From contig CALOEL010000014.1 of NCBI GenBank assembly GCA_942492375.1, positions 186,001 to 250,000 on the forward strand: DNA of 64,000 bases, given 5' to 3'. The translations under genes and the position numbers were made by a program. The notes below the pieces were generated by a model. It was not told the origin of the DNA and did no database searches. It saw only the letters and a list, made by a program, of their open reading frames with translations. The DNA is from JAHEAO01 sp942492375 (GTDB lineage Bacteria; Pseudomonadota; Alphaproteobacteria; Rhodobacterales; Rhodobacteraceae). Positions 52,821 through 61,397 of the stretch are shown here, piece by piece; the first letter of the stretch is position 1, and every line of letters begins with the position of its first letter.

Positions 52821-53729
52821 ATGACCGATCACGTGACCACCCACCAGGCCGAGGAGGATGCCCGGAACGAGGCGATCCTGATCTATGTCAACGGCCGGGT
52901 CGTGCCGCGTGCAGAGGCGCAAATCAGTGTCTATGACAGCGGATTCATGTTGGGAGACGGGGTCTGGGAGGGGCTGCGGCTGTACAACGGAAGGTGGGCG
53001 TTTCTCGATCGCCATATCGACCGGCTGTTCGAGGCCGCGAAGGCGATCGACCTCCATATCGGGCTGGACAAGGCGGGCGTCGTCGCGGCGCTGGAAGAGA
53101 CCCGCGCGGCCAATGAAATGAAACATGACGTCCATGCGCGGCTGATGGTGACGCGCGGCGTCAAGGCGCGGCCGTTCCAGCACCCCTCGCTGTCGCGTTC
53201 GGGTCCGACGATCGTCATCATCATGGAACATTCCCGCCCCTCGCTGCCGCGACCGATCCGGCTGGCCACGGTGCCGCATCTGCGCGGCTTGCCGATGACG
53301 CAGGATCCGAAGCTGAACAGCCATTCCAAGCTGAACTGCATCCTGGCCTGCATCGCCGCCGAGAAGGCGGGCGCGGACGAGGCGCTGATGCTGGATATCC
53401 ACGGCTTCGTCAACACCACGAATGCCTGCAACTTCTTCATCGTGCGCAAGGGAGAGGTTTGGACCAGTACGGGCGATTACTGCATGAACGGAATAACCCG
53501 TCAGATTGTCATAAGCCTTTGCCGCGACAACGAAATCCCCGTGTTCGAGCGAAATTTCAGCCTCGTGGACTGCTATGGCGCGGACGAGGCCTTTTTGACC
53601 GGCACTTTCGGCGCGCAGACTCCGGTGGCCGAGATCGACGGGCGGCAAATCGGCACTGGCGTCATGGGCCCGATGACGGACCGGCTGCGGCAACTCTACA
53701 AGGCGTTGGTGCAGCGGGAGACGGCCTGA
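52821..53729 (+). CDS. Aminotransferase class IV (BCAT/D-amino-acid aminotransferase-like)
   Basis: 302 residues, PLP fold type IV: YVNGRVVPRAEAQISVYDSGFMLGDGVWEGL at the start, the DPKLNSHSKLN segment (162-172) that should hold the PLP lysine, and TGTFGAQTPVAEIDG near the end. Substrate choice within the class (branched-chain, D-amino acid or aminodeoxychorismate) cannot be set by eye. Its stop overlaps the next start by one base, so both genes are coupled. Confidence 0.87.
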   Translation: MTDHVTTHQAEEDARNEAILIYVNGRVVPRAEAQISVYDSGFMLGDGVWEGLRLYNGRWAFLDRHIDRLFEAAKAIDLHIGLDKAGVVAALEETRAANEMKHDVHARLMVTRGVKARPFQHPSLSRSGPTIVIIMEHSRPSLPRPIRLATVPHLRGLPMTQDPKLNSHSKLNCILACIAAEKAGADEALMLDIHGFVNTTNACNFFIVRKGEVWTSTGDYCMNGITRQIVISLCRDNEIPVFERNFSLVDCYGADEAFLTGTFGAQTPVAEIDGRQIGTGVMGPMTDRLRQLYKALVQRETA

Positions 53730-54433
53730 TGCGCATTGCCATGTGGTCCGGCCCGCGCAACCTGTCGACGGTGATGATGTATGCTTTCGCGGCGCGAACC
53801 GATTGCGCGGTCTGGGACGAGCCGTTCTACGCGGCCTATCTGCGCATTTCGGGGGCCGATCATCCGATGCGGGACCAAATCATCGCGGCGCATGAGTCCG
53901 ATCCCGATTCTGTTGCGGCGCGGATCCTGGGGCCGATTCCTGAAGACAAGCCGAATTTCTACTTGAAGGTCATGCCGCATCACATGTTGCCGGATTTTCC
54001 CATCGACTGGGCCGGGAAGTGTGTCAACGTGCATCTGATCCGTCATCCTGCGCGGGTCGTGGCAAGCTATGGCGCGAAACGCGAGGCGGTGACACTGGGC
54101 GATCTGGGGTTCCGGCAGCAGGCTGAGCTTTACGATCGAATTGGCGGAATCGTCATAGATAGTGCCGATATTCGCGACGATCCGGCTTTGATGCTTGAAG
54201 TATTATGTAAAGAGGTCGGTATGAACGGGACGCCTGCCATGTTGTCCTGGCCCGAAGGTGGCCATCCGGATGACGGAATTTGGGCCGAGCATTGGTATGG
54301 CGCGGTCCATCGCAGCACCGGTTTTGCCGGACCCGAGGGACCGCTGCCGGAACTGGGTGGCAATTATGCCGCGCTGGCCGAGGCGGCGATGCCCTATTAC
54401 GAGAAGCTTGCCGCGAAGCGGTTGCGGGCCTGA
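53729..54433 (+). CDS. Sulfotransferase-like P-loop protein
   Basis: 234 residues. N-terminal WSGPRNLSTVMM resembles the PAPS 5'-phosphosulfate loop of sulfotransferases, and VHLIRHPARVVASY matches their 3'-phosphate motif. Such proteins are often found beside class IV aminotransferases, as here. Whether it sulfates anything is unknown. Start ATG 53729 is within TGATG of the upstream stop. Confidence 0.78.
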   Translation: MRIAMWSGPRNLSTVMMYAFAARTDCAVWDEPFYAAYLRISGADHPMRDQIIAAHESDPDSVAARILGPIPEDKPNFYLKVMPHHMLPDFPIDWAGKCVNVHLIRHPARVVASYGAKREAVTLGDLGFRQQAELYDRIGGIVIDSADIRDDPALMLEVLCKEVGMNGTPAMLSWPEGGHPDDGIWAEHWYGAVHRSTGFAGPEGPLPELGGNYAALAEAAMPYYEKLAAKRLRA

Positions 54434-54442
54434 CGGCGCCGG

Positions 54443-54907
54443 TCACAGTACGCGCATCAGCTCGATTTCATCGTCGACGATCCGTCCGGTCCTGCTGAAG
54501 CCGGCACGTTCGTAGAACGGCAATGGGCTGATCGGGCTGTCCACAACCGTTACGGTGAGTTTGGGCAGTTTCCAGTCCCGCGCCTGCTTCGCCGCCTCTT
54601 CCAGCGCTGCGCGGCCGTACCCCCTGCCCTGGTGGTCGGCGCCGATCATCAATCTCCAGATGTAGGCCGCCTCGGGATCGTCGCCCTCCTCCAAGTCGGC
54701 ATATTCGCCCGAGTGGATCATCGCGATCAGGCCGACGGCGATCCCGCCATCCCACAGGCCCCAGACATAAGCTCCGGCACCTTCATAGGCCGCTTGCGCG
54801 AGGGTGATCTCGTTCGGCGCCACCAGCCCCGGCTGGTCGTCGCGCACCTTCAACTCGAAAAGCGTGCGAAGATGCTCCTTCGTGACCTTGCGCCGGTCGA
54901 TCGACAT
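54443..54907 (-). CDS. GNAT-family N-acetyltransferase
   Basis: 154 residues. Acetyl-CoA loop ADHQGRGYGRAAL near 92-104 and the end motif SPLPFYERAGFSRTG, with a preceding YIWRLMIGA strand. Acceptor unknown, possibly a polyamine-type substrate. Starts within the argG stop (TGATG), so it is the second gene of an argG operon. Confidence 0.88.
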   Translation of the reverse strand: MSIDRRKVTKEHLRTLFELKVRDDQPGLVAPNEITLAQAAYEGAGAYVWGLWDGGIAVGLIAMIHSGEYADLEEGDDPEAAYIWRLMIGADHQGRGYGRAALEEAAKQARDWKLPKLTVTVVDSPISPLPFYERAGFSRTGRIVDDEIELMRVL

Positions 54908-56130
54908 CAGCCCAGCCGCCTGTTCCGCATCGCGATCAGCTTCAGCCGCAGGGCGTTCAGCTTGATGAAGCCGGCCGCGTCTTTCTGGTCGTACGCGCCG
55001 GCGTCGTCCTCGAAGGTGACATGTGCTTCTGAATAGAGACTGTGATCGGACCAGCGCCCGACGGTGCGGGCAAGACCCTTGTAGAGCTTCAGCCGAACAT
55101 TGCCCGTGACATGCTCCTGGCTCTTGTCGATGAGGGCCTGCAGCATTTCGCGTTCGGGGCTGTACCAGAAGCCGTTATAGATCAGCTCGGCATATTGCGG
55201 CATGATCTGATCCTTCAGATGCGCCGCACCGCGATCCAGCGTGATCTGCTCGATCCCGCGATGCGCTTCCAGAAGCAGCGTACCGCCGGGGGTTTCATAG
55301 ATGCCGCGGGATTTCATGCCGACGAAGCGGCCTTCGACCAGGTCAAGCCGGCCGATGCCATGCTTGCCGCCCAGCTCGTTCAACCGGGTCAGGATACTCG
55401 CCGGAGTCAGCGTTTCCCCGTTGATAGAGACTGCATCACCCTTCTCGAAGCCGATCTCGACATATTCGGGCGTATCAGGTGCGTCCTCTGGATGGACGGT
55501 GCGCTGGTAGACGTAATCCGGCGCTTCGTCGGCGGGGTTTTCCAGCACCTTGCCTTCGGAGGATGTGTGCAGAAGGTTCGCATCGACCGAAAAGGGCGCC
55601 TCGCCGCGCTTGTCCTTGGCGATCGGGATCTGGTTGGCCTCGGCGAATTCCAGCAGCCGGGTGCGGCTGGTCAGGTTCCACTCCCTCCAAGGTGCGATCA
55701 CCTTGATGTCGGGGTTCAGCGCATAAGCGGAAAGTTCGAACCGCACCTGGTCGTTGCCCTTGCCGGTCGCGCCATGGGCGACCGCATCCGCGCCGGTTTC
55801 AGCGGCGATCTCGATCAGGCGCTTGGAAATCAGCGGCCGGGCGATCGAAGTGCCAAGCAGATACAGACCCTCATAAAGGGCATTGGCGCGGAACATCGGG
55901 AAGACGAAGTCGCGCACGAATTCCTCGCGCACATCCTCGATGTAGATGTTGTCGGGCTTGATCCCCAACAATTCGGCCTTTTTCCGCGCCGGGTCCAGTT
56001 CTTCACCCTGCCCCAGATCGGCGGTGAAGGTCACGACTTCGCAGCCATACTCCGTCTGCAGCCATTTCAGGATGATCGAGGTATCGAGGCCGCCGGAATA
56101 GGCCAGCACGACTTTCTTGGGCGCGGACAT
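54907..56130 (-). CDS. argG: Argininosuccinate synthase
   Basis: 407 residues from MSAPKKVVLAYSGGLDTSII at 56130; an in-frame start at 56469 overlaps ilvA on the other strand. The N-type ATP-pyrophosphatase loop is SGGLDTS. AHGATGKGNDQVRFEL is the substrate loop. Joins citrulline and aspartate in arginine synthesis. Divergent from ilvA across 110 bases. Confidence 0.98.
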   Translation of the reverse strand: MSAPKKVVLAYSGGLDTSIILKWLQTEYGCEVVTFTADLGQGEELDPARKKAELLGIKPDNIYIEDVREEFVRDFVFPMFRANALYEGLYLLGTSIARPLISKRLIEIAAETGADAVAHGATGKGNDQVRFELSAYALNPDIKVIAPWREWNLTSRTRLLEFAEANQIPIAKDKRGEAPFSVDANLLHTSSEGKVLENPADEAPDYVYQRTVHPEDAPDTPEYVEIGFEKGDAVSINGETLTPASILTRLNELGGKHGIGRLDLVEGRFVGMKSRGIYETPGGTLLLEAHRGIEQITLDRGAAHLKDQIMPQYAELIYNGFWYSPEREMLQALIDKSQEHVTGNVRLKLYKGLARTVGRWSDHSLYSEAHVTFEDDAGAYDQKDAAGFIKLNALRLKLIAMRNRRLG

Positions 56131-56240
56131 GATGCTCTCCGTTTCAGGCGAAATGATCGGGCGGGGTCTATTGGGTTTTGCCGCGAGCGACAAGGCGGAT
56201 TGCGATGGACGGGTCCGGGCGGCGGCGATAGCGTCCGGGC

Positions 56241-57488
56241 ATGACCGGATTCGCCGATACCGCCCGCGCCGCGGCGCAATCGTTGCGCGCGTTGTTCGAT
56301 CCGACGCCTTTGCAGCGCAACGATCACCTGTCGGCACATTATGGCGCGGATATCTGGCTGAAACGCGAGGATCTGACACCGGTCCGGTCCTACAAGATCC
56401 GCGGCGCGTTTCACGCGATGAGCCGTGCTTTGGTGCGCGACCGCCGGCAGACCCGATTCGTCTGCGCAAGTGCCGGCAACCACGCGCAGGGCGTGGCCTA
56501 TGTCTGCCGGCATCTGGGCGTGAAGGGCGTCATCTTCATGCCTGTGACGACTCCGCAGCAGAAGATCCAGAAGACCCGCATCTTCGGCGAGGACTCGGTA
56601 GAAATACGGCTGACCGGAGACTATTTCGACAAGACGCTTGAAGCGGCGCAAGACTATTGCGGCAGCGAAGGCGCGCATTTCCTGTCGCCATTCGACGATC
56701 CCGACGTGATCGAGGGTCAGGCGACGGTGGGGATCGAAATGCTAGATCAATTGCCTGGCAAACCGGATATCCTGATTCTTCCGGTCGGTGGCGGCGGGCT
56801 TTCGGCGGGTATGCGGCGGTGCCTGGCAGAGCTTTCCCCACAGACGGCGCTGCGCTTCGCGGAACCCGCTGGCGGCGCCAGCCTTGCCGCGGCCCTGGTC
56901 GCCGGGATGCCGGTGACGCTGGATGCGGTCGACAATTTCGTGGATGGCGCGGCCGTCGCGCGGGTCGGCGCGGCGCCATACGACATTCTGCACGGCACCG
57001 ATCCGGACAATGTGCTGGCGATCCCCGAGGACCGGCTCTGCACAACCATGCTCGACATGCTGAACGTCGAGGGCATCGTTCTGGAGCCTGCCGGCGCGCT
57101 TGCGGTCGATGCACTGAAGGATCTGCCCGAACAGATTCGGGGCAAGACGGTTGTCTGCGTCACGTCTGGCGGCAATTTCGATTTCGAGCGATTGCCCGAC
57201 GTGAAGGAGCGCGCACAACGCCATGCCGGAATGAAGAAGTATTTCATCCTGCGGCTGCCGCAGCGGCCCGGCGCGTTGCGCGAATTCCTGGACATGCTCG
57301 GGCCAGAAGATGACATCGCACGGTTCGAATATCTCAAGAAATCGGCGCGCAACTTCGGCTCGGTCCTGATCGGGATCGAGACCGCCGATCCGGCGAACTT
57401 CCCACGGCTGTTCCAGCGGCTTGACGCCGCCGGCATGACCTATCGCGACATCACCAATGATCGGACACTGGCCGAATTCGTGATCTGA
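56241..57488 (+). CDS. ilvA: Threonine ammonia-lyase (threonine dehydratase)
   Basis: 415 residues. PLP Lys52 in SYKIRGA, ASAGNHAQGVA, the glycine-rich PLP phosphate loop GGGGLSAG, and a single ACT-like C-terminal domain (FILRLPQRPGALREFLDML), the short biosynthetic form. Converts threonine to 2-oxobutyrate, first step of isoleucine synthesis, probably feedback-inhibited through the ACT-like part. Confidence 0.95.
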   Translation: MTGFADTARAAAQSLRALFDPTPLQRNDHLSAHYGADIWLKREDLTPVRSYKIRGAFHAMSRALVRDRRQTRFVCASAGNHAQGVAYVCRHLGVKGVIFMPVTTPQQKIQKTRIFGEDSVEIRLTGDYFDKTLEAAQDYCGSEGAHFLSPFDDPDVIEGQATVGIEMLDQLPGKPDILILPVGGGGLSAGMRRCLAELSPQTALRFAEPAGGASLAAALVAGMPVTLDAVDNFVDGAAVARVGAAPYDILHGTDPDNVLAIPEDRLCTTMLDMLNVEGIVLEPAGALAVDALKDLPEQIRGKTVVCVTSGGNFDFERLPDVKERAQRHAGMKKYFILRLPQRPGALREFLDMLGPEDDIARFEYLKKSARNFGSVLIGIETADPANFPRLFQRLDAAGMTYRDITNDRTLAEFVI

Positions 57489-57494
57489 AGACGC

Positions 57495-57815
57495 TCAGGC
57501 GGCGGCACAGATGCCGGTCATTGCCGCGAGGAAATCGGCGCGCGACGCTTCGTACCGCGCGACCACGCCAGCTGGATCGCTTGCTTCCGGGTGCCGCTCT
57601 CCGGCCCCGCAAAGTTCAGCTAGACCGGCGAAACCGAGATTCAGTGCGCTGCCTTTGATGAAGTGAAAATCCTCTTCCAATCGGTTCGGATCCGGGCAGT
57701 CCCGCAACCGCGCGATGACTTCTTCGACTTCCGACATAAAAAGTCCCACGACCTCCTTGAAGTCATCAGGTCCAATTTCGTCCCGCAGTTCCTGTACACG
57801 TTCCCAATCAATCAT
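57495..57815 (-). CDS. Histidine phosphotransfer (HPt) domain protein
   Basis: 106 residues from MIDWERVQEL at 57815, with GAAGGAGGGG just upstream. An in-frame start at 57869 adds 18 residues. Single HPt helical bundle with phospho-acceptor His51 in EDFHFIKGSALNLGF. It relays phosphate between a hybrid kinase and a response regulator. The receiver-PP2C gene is divergent, 180 bases away. No kinase is adjacent. Confidence 0.88.
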   Translation of the reverse strand: MIDWERVQELRDEIGPDDFKEVVGLFMSEVEEVIARLRDCPDPNRLEEDFHFIKGSALNLGFAGLAELCGAGERHPEASDPAGVVARYEASRADFLAAMTGICAAA

Positions 57816-57995
57816 AACCCCTCCTTCACCCGAATGGGCGGTGCCCCCGCACGAGATGTGGCTTAGCATCGGCTTGATTAACGCCTGCTTAGGACAAGCG
57901 GCTGAAGCCCAGACAGTTTTAGGTTTAACACTGCGTAAACCAGCCAGCTGCTAACGCTATCCGCACAAAATGCCCGAAAGAGGGAAGGACGCAGC

Positions 57996-59282
57996 TTGGC
58001 AAGTCAGCCGAAGCCGGCAAGTCGCGCGCCGATCCCGCCGCAGGGGAAGGTCGGTGAAACCGTGCTGGTTGTCGATGACAGCCGCGCGCAGCGTCGCATC
58101 CTGTCATCTTGCCTCGGCCGCTGGGGCTATCGCGTGATCGAGGCCGGATCAGGCGTCGAGGCGCTGGACCTTTGCGAATCCCATGCGATCGACCTTGTGG
58201 TCAGCGACTGGATGATGCCTAGAATGTCTGGCCTGGAACTCTGCCGCCACTTCCGCGAAAGCCGAACCGGTCGCTACGGCTACTTCATTCTGCTGACTTC
58301 GAAATCGGAAAAGCTGGAAATCGCCCGCGGCCTTGATGTGGGGGCGGATGACTTTCTGACCAAACCCGTCAGTGCTGCCGAGTTTCGGGCGCGCATCCGA
58401 GCAGGAGAGCGGATCTTGCAGATGGAGCGGCAGCTGACCGAAAAGAACCGGATCATCTCGAGATCGTTCGAGAAAATCAGCGCGCTTTACGAGTTGCTTG
58501 ACCGCGACCTGTTGGAGGCGCGGCGCCTGCAGCAATCCCTGGTACGGGATCGGCACCGGCACTTCGGTCCGGCCGAGGTTTCGTTGCTGTTGCGGCCCAG
58601 CGGCCGGGTCGGAGGCGACCTGGTCGGGTTCTTTCCGATCAACGATCATACATTCGGCTTTCATGCGATAGACGTGTCCGGCCACGGCATCGCGGCTGCG
58701 CTTCTGGGCGCGCGCCTTGCTGGTCACTTCTCCGCCGGGTCGGGCGCGAATCCGGCACTGGTCATGGGACGGGATGGCGGATTCCGACCCCGCAGTCCCG
58801 CCGCCGCCGCCCAGCATCTGAACGCCTTGATGTTGCGAGAGATGGAGACCGATCACTATTTCACCATGCTTCTGGGCCATCTCGACCTTACCACGGGCAA
58901 GGCGGTGATGGTGCAATGCGGCCATCCCCACCCTGCCCTGCAGCGCGGCGATGGCCAGATCGAGGTGTTGGGCGCAGGCGGGCTGCCAGTGGGGCTTATC
59001 AGCGACGCGCTCTGGCAGGATTTCACCGTCCAGTTGCGTCCGGGCGATCGGCTGCTGCTGCCCTCTGACGGGGTGACCGAGCTGCCCGATTCGGCGGGCC
59101 GGATGCTTGACGATGATGGCCTTCGCCGGATTATGCGCGACAACCGCGACCTGACCGGCCAGCATTTCCTCGAGACACTGGTCTGGAGCTTGGCCAATCA
59201 CGCCGGCGACGAGGAGTTTCCCGACGACGTGTCGGCGGTGCTGATCGATTTCACCGGGCCGAAAGGCGGAACAGACGGCTGA
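57996..59282 (+). CDS. Response regulator with PP2C-type serine phosphatase domain (RsbU/RbaY-like)
   Basis: 428 residues. Receiver domain about 22-140 with VVDDSR, phospho-acceptor Asp71 (VVSDWMMPRMSG) and Lys123 (LTKP). A coiled linker (RILQMERQLTEKNRIISRSFEKI) leads to a SpoIIE/PP2C domain with GGDLVGFF, DVSGHG and DDVSAVLIDF metal Asp residues. The architecture matches R. capsulatus RbaY, which acts on the RbaV-RbaW partner switch, but RbaV and RbaW are not here. The start is TTG 57996, with AAGGA 6 bases upstream and no in-frame ATG nearby. Likely activated by the divergent HPt protein. Confidence 0.87.
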   Translation: MASQPKPASRAPIPPQGKVGETVLVVDDSRAQRRILSSCLGRWGYRVIEAGSGVEALDLCESHAIDLVVSDWMMPRMSGLELCRHFRESRTGRYGYFILLTSKSEKLEIARGLDVGADDFLTKPVSAAEFRARIRAGERILQMERQLTEKNRIISRSFEKISALYELLDRDLLEARRLQQSLVRDRHRHFGPAEVSLLLRPSGRVGGDLVGFFPINDHTFGFHAIDVSGHGIAAALLGARLAGHFSAGSGANPALVMGRDGGFRPRSPAAAAQHLNALMLREMETDHYFTMLLGHLDLTTGKAVMVQCGHPHPALQRGDGQIEVLGAGGLPVGLISDALWQDFTVQLRPGDRLLLPSDGVTELPDSAGRMLDDDGLRRIMRDNRDLTGQHFLETLVWSLANHAGDEEFPDDVSAVLIDFTGPKGGTDG

Positions 59283-59700
59283 CGAACATTCGATCGCCGT
59301 CGTTGGCCAGACTTCGCACGGCGGCTTCTGGCGGCATCCAGACGGCGGTGTGGGCCGGTTCGCTTGGCGGGCCAAGTCGAAAGACCGGGCGCGCCAGGTA
59401 GACGTGGCAGAGCTTTTCTGCCCAACGATCATATTCAGGCATGAAGGTGAATCGCCGGAACGCGCCCAGCCGCCGCGGACGGGCGATGCGCCAGCCCGTC
59501 TCTTCGAAGACCTCGCGATGCAATGCCTGGATTGCCGATTCACCGGTATCCACACCGCCGCCCGGCAGTTGGACCTCTGCCCGAGGATTGGATTGGAAGG
59601 TCAGTAGAATGCTGTTCTCGCGCCAGAGAACGGCATAGGCGCCAGGCCGAAGCTGATAGCTCCGGTCCGCCCGAACCGATTCGCCGAACCTGCGGATCAT
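59251..59700 (-). CDS. Nudix hydrolase
   Basis: 149 residues from MIRRFGESVRADRSY at 59700; an in-frame start at 59805 lies inside the hslO leader. Full Nudix box at 48-70 (GGGVDTGE...REVFEETGW). Substrate unknown. The last 32 bases overlap the convergent receiver-PP2C gene. Confidence 0.87.
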   Translation of the reverse strand: MIRRFGESVRADRSYQLRPGAYAVLWRENSILLTFQSNPRAEVQLPGGGVDTGESAIQALHREVFEETGWRIARPRRLGAFRRFTFMPEYDRWAEKLCHVYLARPVFRLGPPSEPAHTAVWMPPEAAVRSLANDGDRMFVSRLFRLSAR

Positions 59701-59803
59701 ATTGCCGTGTTCCCCGCCGCGCCGTTCTTGGTGAACCGGTTGCCCGGCACATATAGACGCGGTATGCCAACCCTTGCTTGCCAAGGAAACCCCAAGGATC
59801 CCC

Positions 59804-60805
59804 ATGTCGCTCGGATCGCAGATTGCCTGGGACGATACCGTCCTTCCCTTCCAGCTTGACCGGTCCGATATCCGCGGACGGGTCGCACGGCTGGACGGCG
59901 TGCTGGACGAAGTTTTGGCCCAGCACGACTACCCACCGGCGATTGAGGCGCTGGTGGCCGAAGCGACCCTTTTGACCGCGCTGATCGGCCAGACGATCAA
60001 GCTGCGCTGGAAGCTTTCGCTGCAGGTGCGCGGTAATGGTCCGGCACGGCTTGTCGCCACCGATTATTACGGTCCGACCGAAGCCGGTGAGCCTGCCCGC
60101 GTCCGCGCCTATGCCAGCTATGACCAGGACGAGATCAATCCCAAGGGCGACCCGTTCCCGCAGATCGGCGACGGCTATCTGGCGATCCTGATCGACCAGG
60201 GAGAGGGAATGGTTCCATATCAGGGCATTACGCCGATCGCCGGCGGATCGCTCTCGAGTTGCGCCGAAACCTACTTTGCCCAATCCGAGCAACTGCCGAC
60301 CCGGTTCGCCCTGTCCTTCGGAAAATCCCTGATGCGCGGCTCCAGCGAAAGCTGGCGGGCCGGCGGGGTGATGTTGCAGGCCATGCCCAAGGCCTCTCCC
60401 TTCGCCGACTCGGAGGGCGGTTCGGGCGAAGGCGGTCTTCTGCATGCAGACGACATCATCTCGGGTGAGGAGGGTGAAGACTGGAACCGGGCCAACAAAT
60501 TGCTCGATACGGTCGAGGATATGGAACTGGTCGGCCCCACTGTTCAGCCGACCGAGCTGCTCGTCCGGCTGTTCCACGAGGAAGGTCCGCGCGTTTTCGA
60601 TCCCCAGCCGATCACCTTCGGCTGCACCTGTTCGGCGGATCGTGTCCGCGAGAGCCTGTCGATCTACTCGGCGAAGGACATCGCACATATGACAACCGAC
60701 GACGGCATCGTGACTGCCGATTGCCAGTTCTGCGGCGCGCATTACGAATTCGACCCCCGTACGCTGGGTTTCGAGGCCAAGGATCGTTCTGGTGGCCGAG
60801 GGTGA
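59804..60805 (+). CDS. hslO: Redox-regulated chaperone Hsp33
   Basis: 333 residues from MSLGSQIAWDDTVLPF at 59804, with AAGGA 5 bases upstream. The C-terminal zinc switch has CTC and CQFC (FGCTCSADRV, DCQFCGAHYEF). Reduced zinc-bound protein is inactive; oxidation opens it to hold unfolding proteins. Overlaps the next gene by 14 bases. Confidence 0.96.
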   Translation: MSLGSQIAWDDTVLPFQLDRSDIRGRVARLDGVLDEVLAQHDYPPAIEALVAEATLLTALIGQTIKLRWKLSLQVRGNGPARLVATDYYGPTEAGEPARVRAYASYDQDEINPKGDPFPQIGDGYLAILIDQGEGMVPYQGITPIAGGSLSSCAETYFAQSEQLPTRFALSFGKSLMRGSSESWRAGGVMLQAMPKASPFADSEGGSGEGGLLHADDIISGEEGEDWNRANKLLDTVEDMELVGPTVQPTELLVRLFHEEGPRVFDPQPITFGCTCSADRVRESLSIYSAKDIAHMTTDDGIVTADCQFCGAHYEFDPRTLGFEAKDRSGGRG

Positions 60806-61397
60806 TCCTTTCGGCCCGGTGGTGCAGGCGTTGGCCGGTTCCGGTGCAGGGTCATCCGACTTCGACCTGAACCCGTCAGTCGTCCTGCCGTCGGACCGCA
60901 AGTTGCGCGAGGCGGGCGTCTTGGTTGCCCTGCAGGAGTCGCGCGGCGGACTGCGCCTGATCCTGACCAAAAGAAACTCGGCCCTGAAGCACCACCCCGG
61001 GCAGATCGCCTTTCCCGGCGGCAAAGTAGATCCGGGCGACGACGGGCCGGTCGGCGCTGCGCTGCGCGAGTCGCATGAGGAAATCGGGCTCAAGCCCGCC
61101 AATGTCGAGGTGCTGGGCACGCTCCCGGCGCATGAAACCGTCACCGGTTTCGCTGTCACCCCCGTTATCGGTCGGGTGCTGGCGGATTTCCGGCATATCC
61201 GTGAGGTGCTGGAGGTCGACGAGGTGTTTACGGTTCCATTCGCACATGTGGTTGATCCGACGCAGTACCAAATCCAGTCGCGGATCTGGCGCGGGACTTT
61301 GCGGCGCTATTACGTGGTGCCCTATGGCCCCTATTACATCTGGGGCGCGACGGCGCGGATCCTGCGCGGGCTCGCCGACCGGATGGCGAAAACATGA
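60792..61397 (+). CDS. CoA pyrophosphatase, NudL-type Nudix hydrolase
   Basis: 201 residues from GTG 60792, with AAGGA 8 bases upstream, inside the hslO end. The CoA-specific motif LTKRNSALKHHPGQIAF precedes the Nudix box FPGGKVDPG...RESHEEIGL. It probably splits CoA to 3',5'-ADP and phosphopantetheine. Stop overlaps the cca start by 4 bases. Confidence 0.9.
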   Translation: MAEGDPFGPVVQALAGSGAGSSDFDLNPSVVLPSDRKLREAGVLVALQESRGGLRLILTKRNSALKHHPGQIAFPGGKVDPGDDGPVGAALRESHEEIGLKPANVEVLGTLPAHETVTGFAVTPVIGRVLADFRHIREVLEVDEVFTVPFAHVVDPTQYQIQSRIWRGTLRRYYVVPYGPYYIWGATARILRGLADRMAKT

